Shown here piece after piece: positions 56,276-64,000 of a DNA stretch of 64,000 nucleotides. The position numbers and the translations under genes are program-made. Positions within the stretch are counted from its first letter, which is position 1, and each line of letters opens with the position of its first letter. Source of the DNA: Nakaseomyces glabratus (taxonomy: Eukaryota; Ascomycota; Saccharomycetes; Saccharomycetales; Saccharomycetaceae); the NCBI RefSeq assembly GCF_010111755.1, contig NC_088954.1:124001-188000 (forward strand), read 5' to 3'. The notes beneath the pieces are model-generated. The model had not been told where the DNA came from and made no database searches. It saw only the letters and a program-made list of their open reading frames with translations.

Positions 56276-57358
56276 TTAAAACTCCAAAATATCGTGTTGA
56301 CCATATTTTCTTGTCACAACGGCTAAAATTAACGATGCAATATCCAAATTTGGCGGGCAAGGAGGGCAATTGTGCTCGTGTAGTTCATCTGGAATAACAA
56401 TATTTGTAGTTCCAAATATATTACTATTCACTCTTCTGTTCAAAATCTCTCTTGCTTGTTTAGCTAATGATCGGATATTGCTCATCTGCTCCGCAGTTAA
56501 TCTAGTTGGAATATGCAATAGGATGTATAAAAGCCATTGGGATAACATTTTCTTTCTCTCAAGATTCTTCCCGAAAGTATAGATCTCTTTTAACCAAATT
56601 TGGGTCATGTACATAACAAGTGTCCACAAATTTGAACTATCTATCATATTAATAAATGCAGTATGGGTAGGTTGATTTGAAGTAACGTATTTTGCCCATG
56701 GTTTTAAACCATGAGGTGCCCTCTTGTAATCTGTTCTTATACAATATTTCACGGTGTTCAAATCCTTGATCTTGCTATTTCTCATTGTTTTTAACAGATT
56801 CTCAGCCCAGTCCTCGTCTATTTCTAAAGTTCCGTTCACTGGATCGGGATCACTACATTTAAGCTGATCTCGAAATATATTCACCAAATGGCGGTCAAAG
56901 CTAGATGCCCTATTCTCGTCAATCTTTTTTTGTAAGTAGAATCGCAAAAGCTGTGTTAAGTGGGATATAGATTCATCATCATAACCTTCAAAAACATAGC
57001 ACCCATGCCAAATAATATCACTGATGTTTTCAAACCATTTATACCAGTTTTCTATGCTGTACAAGTACTCAGTTATTTGATCACTTTTAACCTTGGTGTC
57101 AGAAGGAATGCTAGTTGAATCATCTTCATCATCATAGATATTAGCGTCAAAAGTATTTTTAGAAACTTGGCCGATCTGGTGGCTTATAGCATTTGTGTGA
57201 AGAGCTTCGTTTCTTACTTCCGAAAGATAGCTCTTGACTAATGGATTGACTTCTGGATCATTTATATTAAAGGCTTTAGCTTGACCAAAAACCGGATCAA
57301 TTGCACTTGACAACGCTTCCTTATTTTGATCTTTTGAATTTCTGTTTCTCCCGGCCAT
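56276..57358 (-). CDS. BRR1: snRNP assembly factor Brr1 (Gemin2-like)
   Basis: A 360-residue protein corresponding to yeast Brr1 (341), the Gemin2-related factor needed for stable spliceosomal snRNP biogenesis. The conserved N-terminal segment (DPVFGQAKAFNINDPEVNP near 22-40) binds Sm proteins in Gemin2; the remainder is helical, ending in a Pro-rich NCPPCPPNLDIASLI segment. Identification relies on this and on synteny: it lies between YMC1 and TFB4 as YPR057W does. MUD1, another snRNP component, is in the same window. Confidence 0.88.
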   Translation of the reverse strand: MAGRNRNSKDQNKEALSSAIDPVFGQAKAFNINDPEVNPLVKSYLSEVRNEALHTNAISHQIGQVSKNTFDANIYDDEDDSTSIPSDTKVKSDQITEYLYSIENWYKWFENISDIIWHGCYVFEGYDDESISHLTQLLRFYLQKKIDENRASSFDRHLVNIFRDQLKCSDPDPVNGTLEIDEDWAENLLKTMRNSKIKDLNTVKYCIRTDYKRAPHGLKPWAKYVTSNQPTHTAFINMIDSSNLWTLVMYMTQIWLKEIYTFGKNLERKKMLSQWLLYILLHIPTRLTAEQMSNIRSLAKQAREILNRRVNSNIFGTTNIVIPDELHEHNCPPCPPNLDIASLILAVVTRKYGQHDILEF

Positions 57359-57764
57359 TGTTTAGTTGACTCTAGTTTGCAGCTAGATATATGAACTCCT
57401 TAATATACTGAATCAAGTGTTTGTTGTGTCTGTAATGTGGCATGGCTCTAAATCATTCACCTCTAAATTAACATCACCTCACATTTCCGATGCCCTGCTC
57501 TTATTTTTTTTTAATTTTTTAAGTATTAATTACTGCTATAAAGAAATATTAATCAATTGGATTTATTGTTAAAATACTTGGAGTCGATGCAATATTAAGT
57601 CGTTCATACTACAAATAAGATGTTTAAATAGTGCAGATTATATTTATTTGTAGTTATTAGCTTAGAAGCTTTTTTTTCTATAGGTCGCTTGTTGATACGG
57701 CATCATGATTTGAATTCTATAACAGCCCTGCTATCATAAAACCATGCGTAAGCGTTTCTAAAAA
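57359..57764. other. Intergenic region BRR1 / TFB4
   Basis: BRR1 promoter and TFB4 3' end, very AT-rich with T-runs near 57505-57520 and 57668-57678. Nothing else is recognised. Confidence 0.6.
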
Positions 57765-58772
57765 TCACACTTTCTTTTTAACCTTCTTTAATGTACTCTT
57801 TGGAACAACCGGTTTCTTCTTAAGCTTTGCAATAACTCTTTCATCAAATTGTGAGTCGCATGCAGGGCATTTGTTGCCTGGTGGGATGATAGATAAAACA
57901 CAAAGACAAACAGAACATATATAGCCTATGGCAACAACTTTACCGGTAAGATAGCATGATGTTCTGAAATCCACTGAACCTTGTGTAGGTCTCACTATAA
58001 TTTGCCTTAGGGAGGGATCAATCGACATTGCTGTGGATAAGTACTGTATGATACCATTAGTCGATTCTAAGTGGATGTATACACCATTTGTGGCATCTGT
58101 GGTCTGTTGCAAAAAGGTACTCTGTTTATTACCACCAATCTTGATAACATCAATAGGGCATTTCAGCTTGGTGGCAGAAAAGATACAATTCATTATCGGT
58201 ATGTATTGAAAGATTTCATCCTTCTCTCTGCTGCTACCACACGTAATGACAAGTAATCGTGATCTTAAACTAATGCTTTCAAATTCTTTCGTTAGTCTAT
58301 TTGTATAGGTCAGAGCAGCTGCCATCGCACCTGATAATGTACTCTTTTGAACTGGTTTATCTATTAGGCTTTCCTCTCTCTGATACAATTTATAAAACTC
58401 TTCGATTAATGTCTCGTCAACATTCCTGAACCTTCTGTACATATGAGAGCTGATTATGGACAGATCTTTTGAGTTTCCTGCATTTTGCTCTGATGTATCG
58501 CTACTCCTTGGGTACAAATATTGTATACCTTGAGAAAATGCGGCAATGACGGCAACTTGATTAGCACTATTAAATGCTAAATGACTGTTTAAGAACACAA
58601 TCAAAGACTTTAATACAGTAGTAACGCTCTGTTTCTCACCGCTTCTGTGATCAAATTCTGCCCATAATCGTGGGGATATATCTAAAACCACTGTGAGAAG
58701 TGAAGGAATGTCTTCGGTAGCTGTTGACCTAAGTTTGGTCTGCTGAAAATTGGGGTCGGCTATAGCATCCAT
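57765..58772 (-). CDS. TFB4: TFIIH core subunit Tfb4
   Basis: A 335-residue subunit of TFIIH (yeast Tfb4 is 338; human p34), acting in RNA polymerase II initiation and nucleotide excision repair. A von Willebrand-A-like domain covers most of the protein (SLLTVVLDISPRLWAEF near 25-41), and a C-terminal C4 zinc module lies near 283-310 (GYICSVCLCVL, then GNKCPACDSQF). The tail is Lys-rich. Lies between BRR1 and SEC8 as YPR056W. Confidence 0.96.
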   Translation of the reverse strand: MDAIADPNFQQTKLRSTATEDIPSLLTVVLDISPRLWAEFDHRSGEKQSVTTVLKSLIVFLNSHLAFNSANQVAVIAAFSQGIQYLYPRSSDTSEQNAGNSKDLSIISSHMYRRFRNVDETLIEEFYKLYQREESLIDKPVQKSTLSGAMAAALTYTNRLTKEFESISLRSRLLVITCGSSREKDEIFQYIPIMNCIFSATKLKCPIDVIKIGGNKQSTFLQQTTDATNGVYIHLESTNGIIQYLSTAMSIDPSLRQIIVRPTQGSVDFRTSCYLTGKVVAIGYICSVCLCVLSIIPPGNKCPACDSQFDERVIAKLKKKPVVPKSTLKKVKKKV

Positions 58773-59067
58773 GATATTATTACTGTGGGATGAGTTGACA
58801 ACGTTACAGTTTCTTCTTTATTTGAAGAGTAGTGAATAGAATTTATAGTTTGCCTTTTTGTTCACTTAAGTGCACTTTGTCAATTTTGAACTTTTTGATC
58901 CGAGAAGCTTCTTCTATAAAAAAATTCTAAAGTTGAACAAGTAGCAAGCAAGTGAAGTATACTTAAAAAGCTATGCATAATGCCCTGATTAATGCGAAGA
59001 AATTTAAAGCGTCAAAAACATTACATTATAGATTATATAATAATAATAATTAGTCGATATGCAAAAA

Positions 59068-62000
59068 TTATGCGGCAGTACTTACACCCAAATTATTAAG
59101 TTTCTCCATAGCATCTAGATATCTCTTATTAGTTGGTTTGGAATGAGTACTTGTAGACATTCTTGCTGATCTCATCTGTTGTCTATACAACTCCTCACTG
59201 AATTGTAGTTTTAAGATAGTCTTGTGGAGCTCTACAGGCAAATTTGCAAGGGATCCCTTATTCAATTCTTCAAATAAGGTCGACTCGTCAGCATCACAAA
59301 GTGAATAAAATAATAAAGGCTCGCTCATGTCAATATTTGATGGATCAGGAGAGAAATTCCTGAAAGTGTGTTGTAGCATTTGAATGTTACGTGATAATTT
59401 TTTGACACCATTGCTGTTTAAAACCTTAATCGTTTGAGAGCCCTTAATGAACGCAATGTTACATAATTTGTCAACGCCAATGAAAATAATCTTTAACTCG
59501 ACATCAGATAACTGTTGTTTTAGCTTGTTCTCTGATAGCCTTAATCTTGATATCAACGAAGCAATGCTTTGATCTATTTCATTACTGCTATCTTCTGGAT
59601 TCCACATGGTCGTATTCTGAAATAGCTCACCAATATTTGAGATGCACAGAGATCTCATATCAAATCTCAATAATGATACCAACTTTGTTTTCAGCTGCAT
59701 AAAGGCATTGATAGTTTGATCAAATTTCTCTTCAGATTCTTTGTCAAGCGAGAACTTCAAGGTTTTTATTTGTTTGACATCAGAATCAGTAGTCTCGAAG
59801 AAGGACCACTGCTTCCTCAAAATATCAATTTCAGACTTTGTTTCAACATTATTTTCTTCTTCAACCCTTTTTTTCATTGTTGGTAGCCAATCTAATATCC
59901 ACATGATAGTTGATAAAAAGTAGATTATGTTATCAAATGAGGTTGGACTCAATGAATCATATGTTGTCAAACCCCTGCTCTTGACGCAAAAATTAGGAAC
60001 GTACCTAAATAATTCGTTGGTTTCTTGAGTTATTACACTTTCATCACCATTATAAATTTTAGATTCAAGATGACTTAACTTTTCATCATTGAGCCAAGTG
60101 ATTAAAATGTTGTTGCTGATGTCATTGTGGCTATTGACGATAGTATTGAAGAGGTCTTCATAGTATGCTTGGAGTCTTATAATTACTTCCAATATAGAAG
60201 TCGATACATTCTTCCGGAATGTGTTCGTTGTATTCATTAATAGCATAATCCTTGCAAGTAGATTTTGGAAATCAACAGCTGCCTTAAAAATTGTTTTGTT
60301 CTCATCGTTTATTTCAAGCGCATAAGGATTATTATTTTCAACATGGTTTTCAAACAGTGAATTAAATGTCACCTCAATATTTGGGAAGAATTGATTCTCC
60401 ATATAATCTTTAAAAAATTTCAATGGAGAAATTGTGTTTGTTTTTATTTGTTCCGGTAGTATGTTCTCACAAGCACTGACATATACTAAGTAAGGCTCAA
60501 GTAATACTTTGATATTGAAAATAGAACCAGGAATTAGTGAATCATCTCTCTCAAACGATTCATCCTGTATATAAATAGAGCCCAGTTCCATATTTGAAGA
60601 AACTGTAAACCCCGGGAAAATATCCTTCAAAAGTGTTTTCAATTCTGCTGCATGTTTCTTAGCAGATGCCTCGCCTTCAATATTATCTTCTAAGCTAAAA
60701 TGCTCAATTCTATTGTTTGCGATTGAAGAAGCTCTAGATCTTTTTGTTTTCAAAAGTTTATTACTATTTAATAGTTGGTCATTTCTTAGGTATCTTGTTA
60801 ATAAAAATTCAATCTCATCTATAACCTTTCTCCACACTTTATCAAGCGGATAAATAGTGCTCTTAGAGGTTGGAGATCTTAAAGAGTTGACAGACTCTGC
60901 AACAACTCTATGACCTTGTGTTGCAACTAGAAATTTGATGAAAATCTCCCAAAAGCATTCCCTCATTATCAATGATAGAATGTCCTTTATGGATAAACCA
61001 AAATTCAATTCTTTTTCAAACCCTTGAGACATTTTTAGCAGGGATGGGTGTTTTAATCTTACCTTTTCTGTACTTTTTAGTACGATATTATGAAACTCTT
61101 CCTTTGTTCTGTCATAAATGATATTCAAAGCAGGTGATAGCTTTTTCATATCTTTCAAGAGGCTCAAATATATAAAGAGTTTGTCAAAAACAGTTTGCTT
61201 ACTTCGTACCATAACTTTTTTTGAGTATGACTTTGAGTCTTCAATGTCTTTCATAAAGATGGAGAATTTATCGTTAATAATTCGTGATTGCTCTTTTATG
61301 TCAATATTCACTACATTGTAAACATAGTTTTCCAATGTGGAGAAATTAGTCTGAGCTGTACCGACCATTCTGCCAATCTCATTTGTAACAAAAGAATCGT
61401 CATTCTTGCTGTAGAGAATATTGTGTATCTCTTCGATGATGGTATTGAATAGCACATGCTCCTGTAATTCTAGTTGCTGCACTAATGGTTTTATAGCACT
61501 TACATCCTTAAGTGTTTGACTACCTGCTAGTAAGAATCCCTTTTCTAATAAGATCCTTGCATCTCTATAGTTCTTGCCTCTAATATGTTCCTCTATAATA
61601 TCTGGGTACTGAATTAATTTTTCAATAGAATTTAAGTCTTCAATCACCTGGTTATACTTTAGGCTTTGATTATTCAAATCTTCTAAATCTGACTTGTCGA
61701 GAACAAATTTATGGTTTGCTTCCCTGACAGAATCCTTAAGTTCTAAAATCTTTTGTTGCGATTTAGTTATTGCATTAACAGCTTGAGTATATGATGCCAC
61801 ATTGGAATTGAATGCTTGACTGTGTTGATTGACAACTTCTTGTAAATGGGAGCCGATTTGCTCTTTCAACTGGTTGAACTCTATATATCTGTGCCCAAGA
61901 CCAACCGAAGTGTCATCCAAAAAAGCTAAGGCTAATTCTAAAGGATTAGAATCCTCTGTTAAAACCCTATTCCATTGACTCTTAACAAGGCTTAAGTCAT

Positions 62001-62112
62001 CTCGAAGGTTGTCTAGCGCATTTTCCATTGCATGTTGCTGATCTTCTGAATAACTGTTAACAGAAAGAGCTCTTCGGCGCCCACGACCTTGATTAACTGC
62101 TAAATGGCTCAT
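59068..62112 (-). CDS. SEC8: Exocyst subunit Sec8
   Basis: A 1014-residue exocyst component (yeast Sec8 is 1065), tethering secretory vesicles at the bud tip and neck. The N-terminal coiled-coil region (about 25-190) is the conserved Sec8 domain, containing DTSVGLGHRYIEFNQLKEQIG near 68-88. The remainder is helical rods typical of exocyst subunits. The C-terminus carries a Ser/Thr/Arg-rich stretch (SARMSTSTHSKPTNKRYLD). Strong Lys/Asn/Ile content reflects AT-rich coding DNA. Order TFB4-SEC8-SMK1 matches YPR056W-YPR054W. Confidence 0.96.
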   Translation of the reverse strand: MSHLAVNQGRGRRRALSVNSYSEDQQHAMENALDNLRDDLSLVKSQWNRVLTEDSNPLELALAFLDDTSVGLGHRYIEFNQLKEQIGSHLQEVVNQHSQAFNSNVASYTQAVNAITKSQQKILELKDSVREANHKFVLDKSDLEDLNNQSLKYNQVIEDLNSIEKLIQYPDIIEEHIRGKNYRDARILLEKGFLLAGSQTLKDVSAIKPLVQQLELQEHVLFNTIIEEIHNILYSKNDDSFVTNEIGRMVGTAQTNFSTLENYVYNVVNIDIKEQSRIINDKFSIFMKDIEDSKSYSKKVMVRSKQTVFDKLFIYLSLLKDMKKLSPALNIIYDRTKEEFHNIVLKSTEKVRLKHPSLLKMSQGFEKELNFGLSIKDILSLIMRECFWEIFIKFLVATQGHRVVAESVNSLRSPTSKSTIYPLDKVWRKVIDEIEFLLTRYLRNDQLLNSNKLLKTKRSRASSIANNRIEHFSLEDNIEGEASAKKHAAELKTLLKDIFPGFTVSSNMELGSIYIQDESFERDDSLIPGSIFNIKVLLEPYLVYVSACENILPEQIKTNTISPLKFFKDYMENQFFPNIEVTFNSLFENHVENNNPYALEINDENKTIFKAAVDFQNLLARIMLLMNTTNTFRKNVSTSILEVIIRLQAYYEDLFNTIVNSHNDISNNILITWLNDEKLSHLESKIYNGDESVITQETNELFRYVPNFCVKSRGLTTYDSLSPTSFDNIIYFLSTIMWILDWLPTMKKRVEEENNVETKSEIDILRKQWSFFETTDSDVKQIKTLKFSLDKESEEKFDQTINAFMQLKTKLVSLLRFDMRSLCISNIGELFQNTTMWNPEDSSNEIDQSIASLISRLRLSENKLKQQLSDVELKIIFIGVDKLCNIAFIKGSQTIKVLNSNGVKKLSRNIQMLQHTFRNFSPDPSNIDMSEPLLFYSLCDADESTLFEELNKGSLANLPVELHKTILKLQFSEELYRQQMRSARMSTSTHSKPTNKRYLDAMEKLNNLGVSTAA

Positions 62113-62710
62113 GATGTTGTTTATATACTTTCTGTTCTTTGAATTTCAAAAATACTAAAGTATGTTCTCTCTAACAGTGTTTTTGGGCGTTGTTTATTCT
62201 AATCCTATTTTTGACTGCCAATTTAGCCTTATTTAGTCTCAATTCAAGGACAATCAGCAAATTGTCCAATTAAATAGTAATTTTGTGATGCGTTTTTAAT
62301 GGTAAACTAGAGATGTAATCAAAAATAGTACCATAATTATGACTATTTCGATAGCTTTATCCTGCATTCCAGATTCGATTTGATATCCCACTTCATTGTG
62401 TTTCCCCTATGAAATGCATTGTAATTATATTTTTTAAAACGACATAATCACATGATATATAATTCTTGCAATTGTAATTAGCCAATGTGTCAATTAGTCC
62501 ATTTATGGATGAATTTATTACATTCAAACAATGCTATACTGTGTTATCCATATCCGCATTTTTCATAATCAATGTTATTATTTGGGTCTTAATAAATTTT
62601 ATTATTTTGTCTGAATAGGAGCTGCTATTCTGATATTAAATATATAAAAAGCATTAATAAGTATAGTAATGCCTTCTTTAAAATGTATATTTGTCGCCGC
62701 ATCTTTGCTA
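62113..62710. other. SEC8 promoter / SMK1 3' flank
   Basis: AT-rich intergenic DNA. No RNA gene, repeat or clear motif is recognised. Confidence 0.6.
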
Positions 62711-64000
62711 TTACTCTTCTATATATTTAGAGTACTCTTCGCCAAGCTGCCTCTCTATGTAAAATTGCGCTACTTCTTCGTTTAAGCATTGTCTTAGATC
62801 GTCCATAGAGTTCAAGTTATATTCATATGAGAAATTAAATGGTCCTTTTGAGCAAATAGGTTCATCATTGGGCTTTCGGACTGATTGAACAAACTGGTGT
62901 TCAAGAGACTGTAGAACATTCAATCTGCTTTCTGGTTCCCATTGTAATAATTTATCAATGAGATCCAGTGCAGTGGCTGAGGCCATGGGGTACACAGTCG
63001 ACCAAGGCATTCCGCTTTTTAGGTTATCAAGATTATGATTACTGTTATGACCGAATAAATTCCATGCCTTCAGTGTCCCATATTTGACCAGCAAGGATCT
63101 AGAAGGAGTTCCTAATATTTTTTTAATTTCATATACTTGATGTATGGAATCCTTCCCCATAAATATAGGCCTTCTTCCGTAAAATTCTGCAAGTATACAA
63201 CCAACAGACCACATATCAACAGATTTAGTGTATTCGTTGTTAGATAAAATTAGTTCAGGGGCTCTATACCATCTTGTTGCTACATAATTTGTGATTTCGT
63301 TGGGCTTTGAGTTTTTGTTGACAAACTGTTTTGCAACACCTCTTGCCAAACCAAAATCACATATCTTTAAGCAGCCATTCACAGTGCATAATATATTACC
63401 TGGTTTCAAATCTCTATGAATAACATCCGCGCTATGGATGTATTTCACACCACAAAGTATTTGATATATGAAATGTTGAATGTGAAACTCTGAAAGCTGA
63501 ACTGAAGAGTGAATAACTCTCGCGAGGTCATAATCTATCAATTCTTGGTAGCAGTACAAGCCATCATATGGTTTGTCCTGGACAATCTCTATGTCAATAA
63601 GATTTACAATATGTTTATGACCCTTGAAATAATTCATGAATTTTATCTCTCTTATAGCGCGCTTCAGCAGAATTTTTCGGTAGAATATGTTTGTAATCTT
63701 CTTGATGGCTACTGTAAACTGTTCTTGGTCTTCATTATCTAACTTGTGTTTGGCAGAACAGACAACACCATATGATCCTTTCCCCAATACCTGAATAATT
63801 TCATATTTCCCAGATATTGAAAAGTTCGCATTCTTGTATATGGTCCGTGGAGCTTTGATACTTGTGAAATCAGGCACTATGCCCGCGGCATCTGTATTCC
63901 TTTTTGAGTTCAACGAGAAGAACGAAGACTTTTTACTTCCTCCAGTGTTACTGGAACCATTCTTGTTGACAATATTGTCGTTGGAGCCAAGAATTTTGCT
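62711..64000 (-). CDS. SMK1: Sporulation MAP kinase Smk1 (5' end outside window)
   Basis: The C-terminal 430 codons of a MAP kinase; the frame stays open to the window edge and no in-frame ATG occurs between 63914 and 64000, so the true start lies beyond. The kinase domain shows the glycine loop GKGSYG, HRDLKPGN, DFGLARG and, as the activation motif, TNY (in NEITNYVATRWYRAPE), which is characteristic of Smk1 rather than the TEY of most yeast MAP kinases. Yeast Smk1 (388) controls spore-wall formation. The visible N-terminal extension is Ser/Asn-rich and longer than in S. cerevisiae. C. glabrata has no observed sexual cycle, so an intact gene is notable. Confidence 0.92.
   Translation of the reverse strand, partial: SKILGSNDNIVNKNGSSNTGGSKKSSFFSLNSKRNTDAAGIVPDFTSIKAPRTIYKNANFSISGKYEIIQVLGKGSYGVVCSAKHKLDNEDQEQFTVAIKKITNIFYRKILLKRAIREIKFMNYFKGHKHIVNLIDIEIVQDKPYDGLYCYQELIDYDLARVIHSSVQLSEFHIQHFIYQILCGVKYIHSADVIHRDLKPGNILCTVNGCLKICDFGLARGVAKQFVNKNSKPNEITNYVATRWYRAPELILSNNEYTKSVDMWSVGCILAEFYGRRPIFMGKDSIHQVYEIKKILGTPSRSLLVKYGTLKAWNLFGHNSNHNLDNLKSGMPWSTVYPMASATALDLIDKLLQWEPESRLNVLQSLEHQFVQSVRKPNDEPICSKGPFNFSYEYNLNSMDDLRQCLNEEVAQFYIERQLGEEYSKYIEE

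Noticed and set aside
1..64000. Transposon, Ty/LTR, rDNA, tRNA cluster, subtelomeric adhesin or CRISPR
   Set aside because: No LTR pairs, integrase or reverse transcriptase frames, adhesin repeats, rRNA or regularly spaced repeats were seen on reading the window. CRISPR is not expected in a yeast nuclear genome.

Overview
This window is nuclear DNA of a budding yeast, and I read it as Candida glabrata (Nakaseomyces glabratus), probably chromosome D. The genes are dense and almost intron-free, most proteins are immediate relatives of Saccharomyces cerevisiae proteins, and intergenic DNA is AT-rich with TATA elements and poly-A/T tracts. The species call rests mainly on a 63-residue, 18-cysteine copper metallothionein at 27730-27921 that I recognise as C. 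glabrata MT-I. Its promoter carries matching copper-response elements.

Layout, left to right. 282-11050: CSR1, then the YDL057W-MBP1-PSA1-MCH1 block. 11564-19194: SEC24, PFK26 and ALG11. 19529-25690: CBP6, MUD1, translation elongation factor 1-alpha, an Asp/Glu racemase-family gene that looks bacterial in origin, and MRL1. 26085-36938: an unrecognised Gln-rich protein, metallothionein MT-I, OPY2, TKL1, LTP1 and NOT5. 37727-46983: CYC8, MED1, SPE3, HOS1 and calmodulin. 47225-64000: AIM3, ISA2, UBA3, a YPR063C/Asterix relative, FCY1, JID1, YMC1, BRR1, TFB4, SEC8 and the 3' part of SMK1, which runs off the right edge.

From CBP6 to SMK1 the genes alternate between the S. cerevisiae chromosome II (YBR104-YBR120) and XVI (YPR054-YPR080) neighbourhoods. 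That is the pattern expected when two sister regions lose genes reciprocally after whole-genome duplication. Two genes break an otherwise conserved order and are therefore likely gains: the racemase (between TEF and MRL1) and MT-I (just before OPY2).

The genes are mostly housekeeping and do not form one system. Themes are transcription (MBP1, CYC8, MED1, NOT5, TFB4, HOS1), secretion and glycosylation (SEC24, SEC8, ALG11, PSA1, MRL1), central carbon metabolism (PFK26, TKL1), mitochondria (CBP6, ISA2, YMC1, JID1), signalling (OPY2, SMK1, CMD1, LTP1) and 5-fluorocytosine activation (FCY1).

The least explained material is non-coding. It includes a GC-balanced, hairpin-rich 0.7 kb stretch near 1.6-2.3 kb that could be a structured RNA; two tandem inverted repeats with compensating arm changes in the NOT5/CYC8 promoter; a 41-nt near-perfect hairpin beyond OPY2 with a repeated GCGGTGTT motif; and dense regulatory arrays upstream of MT-I and TKL1. 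I found no convincing tRNA, rRNA, transposon, centromere, origin or CRISPR array.
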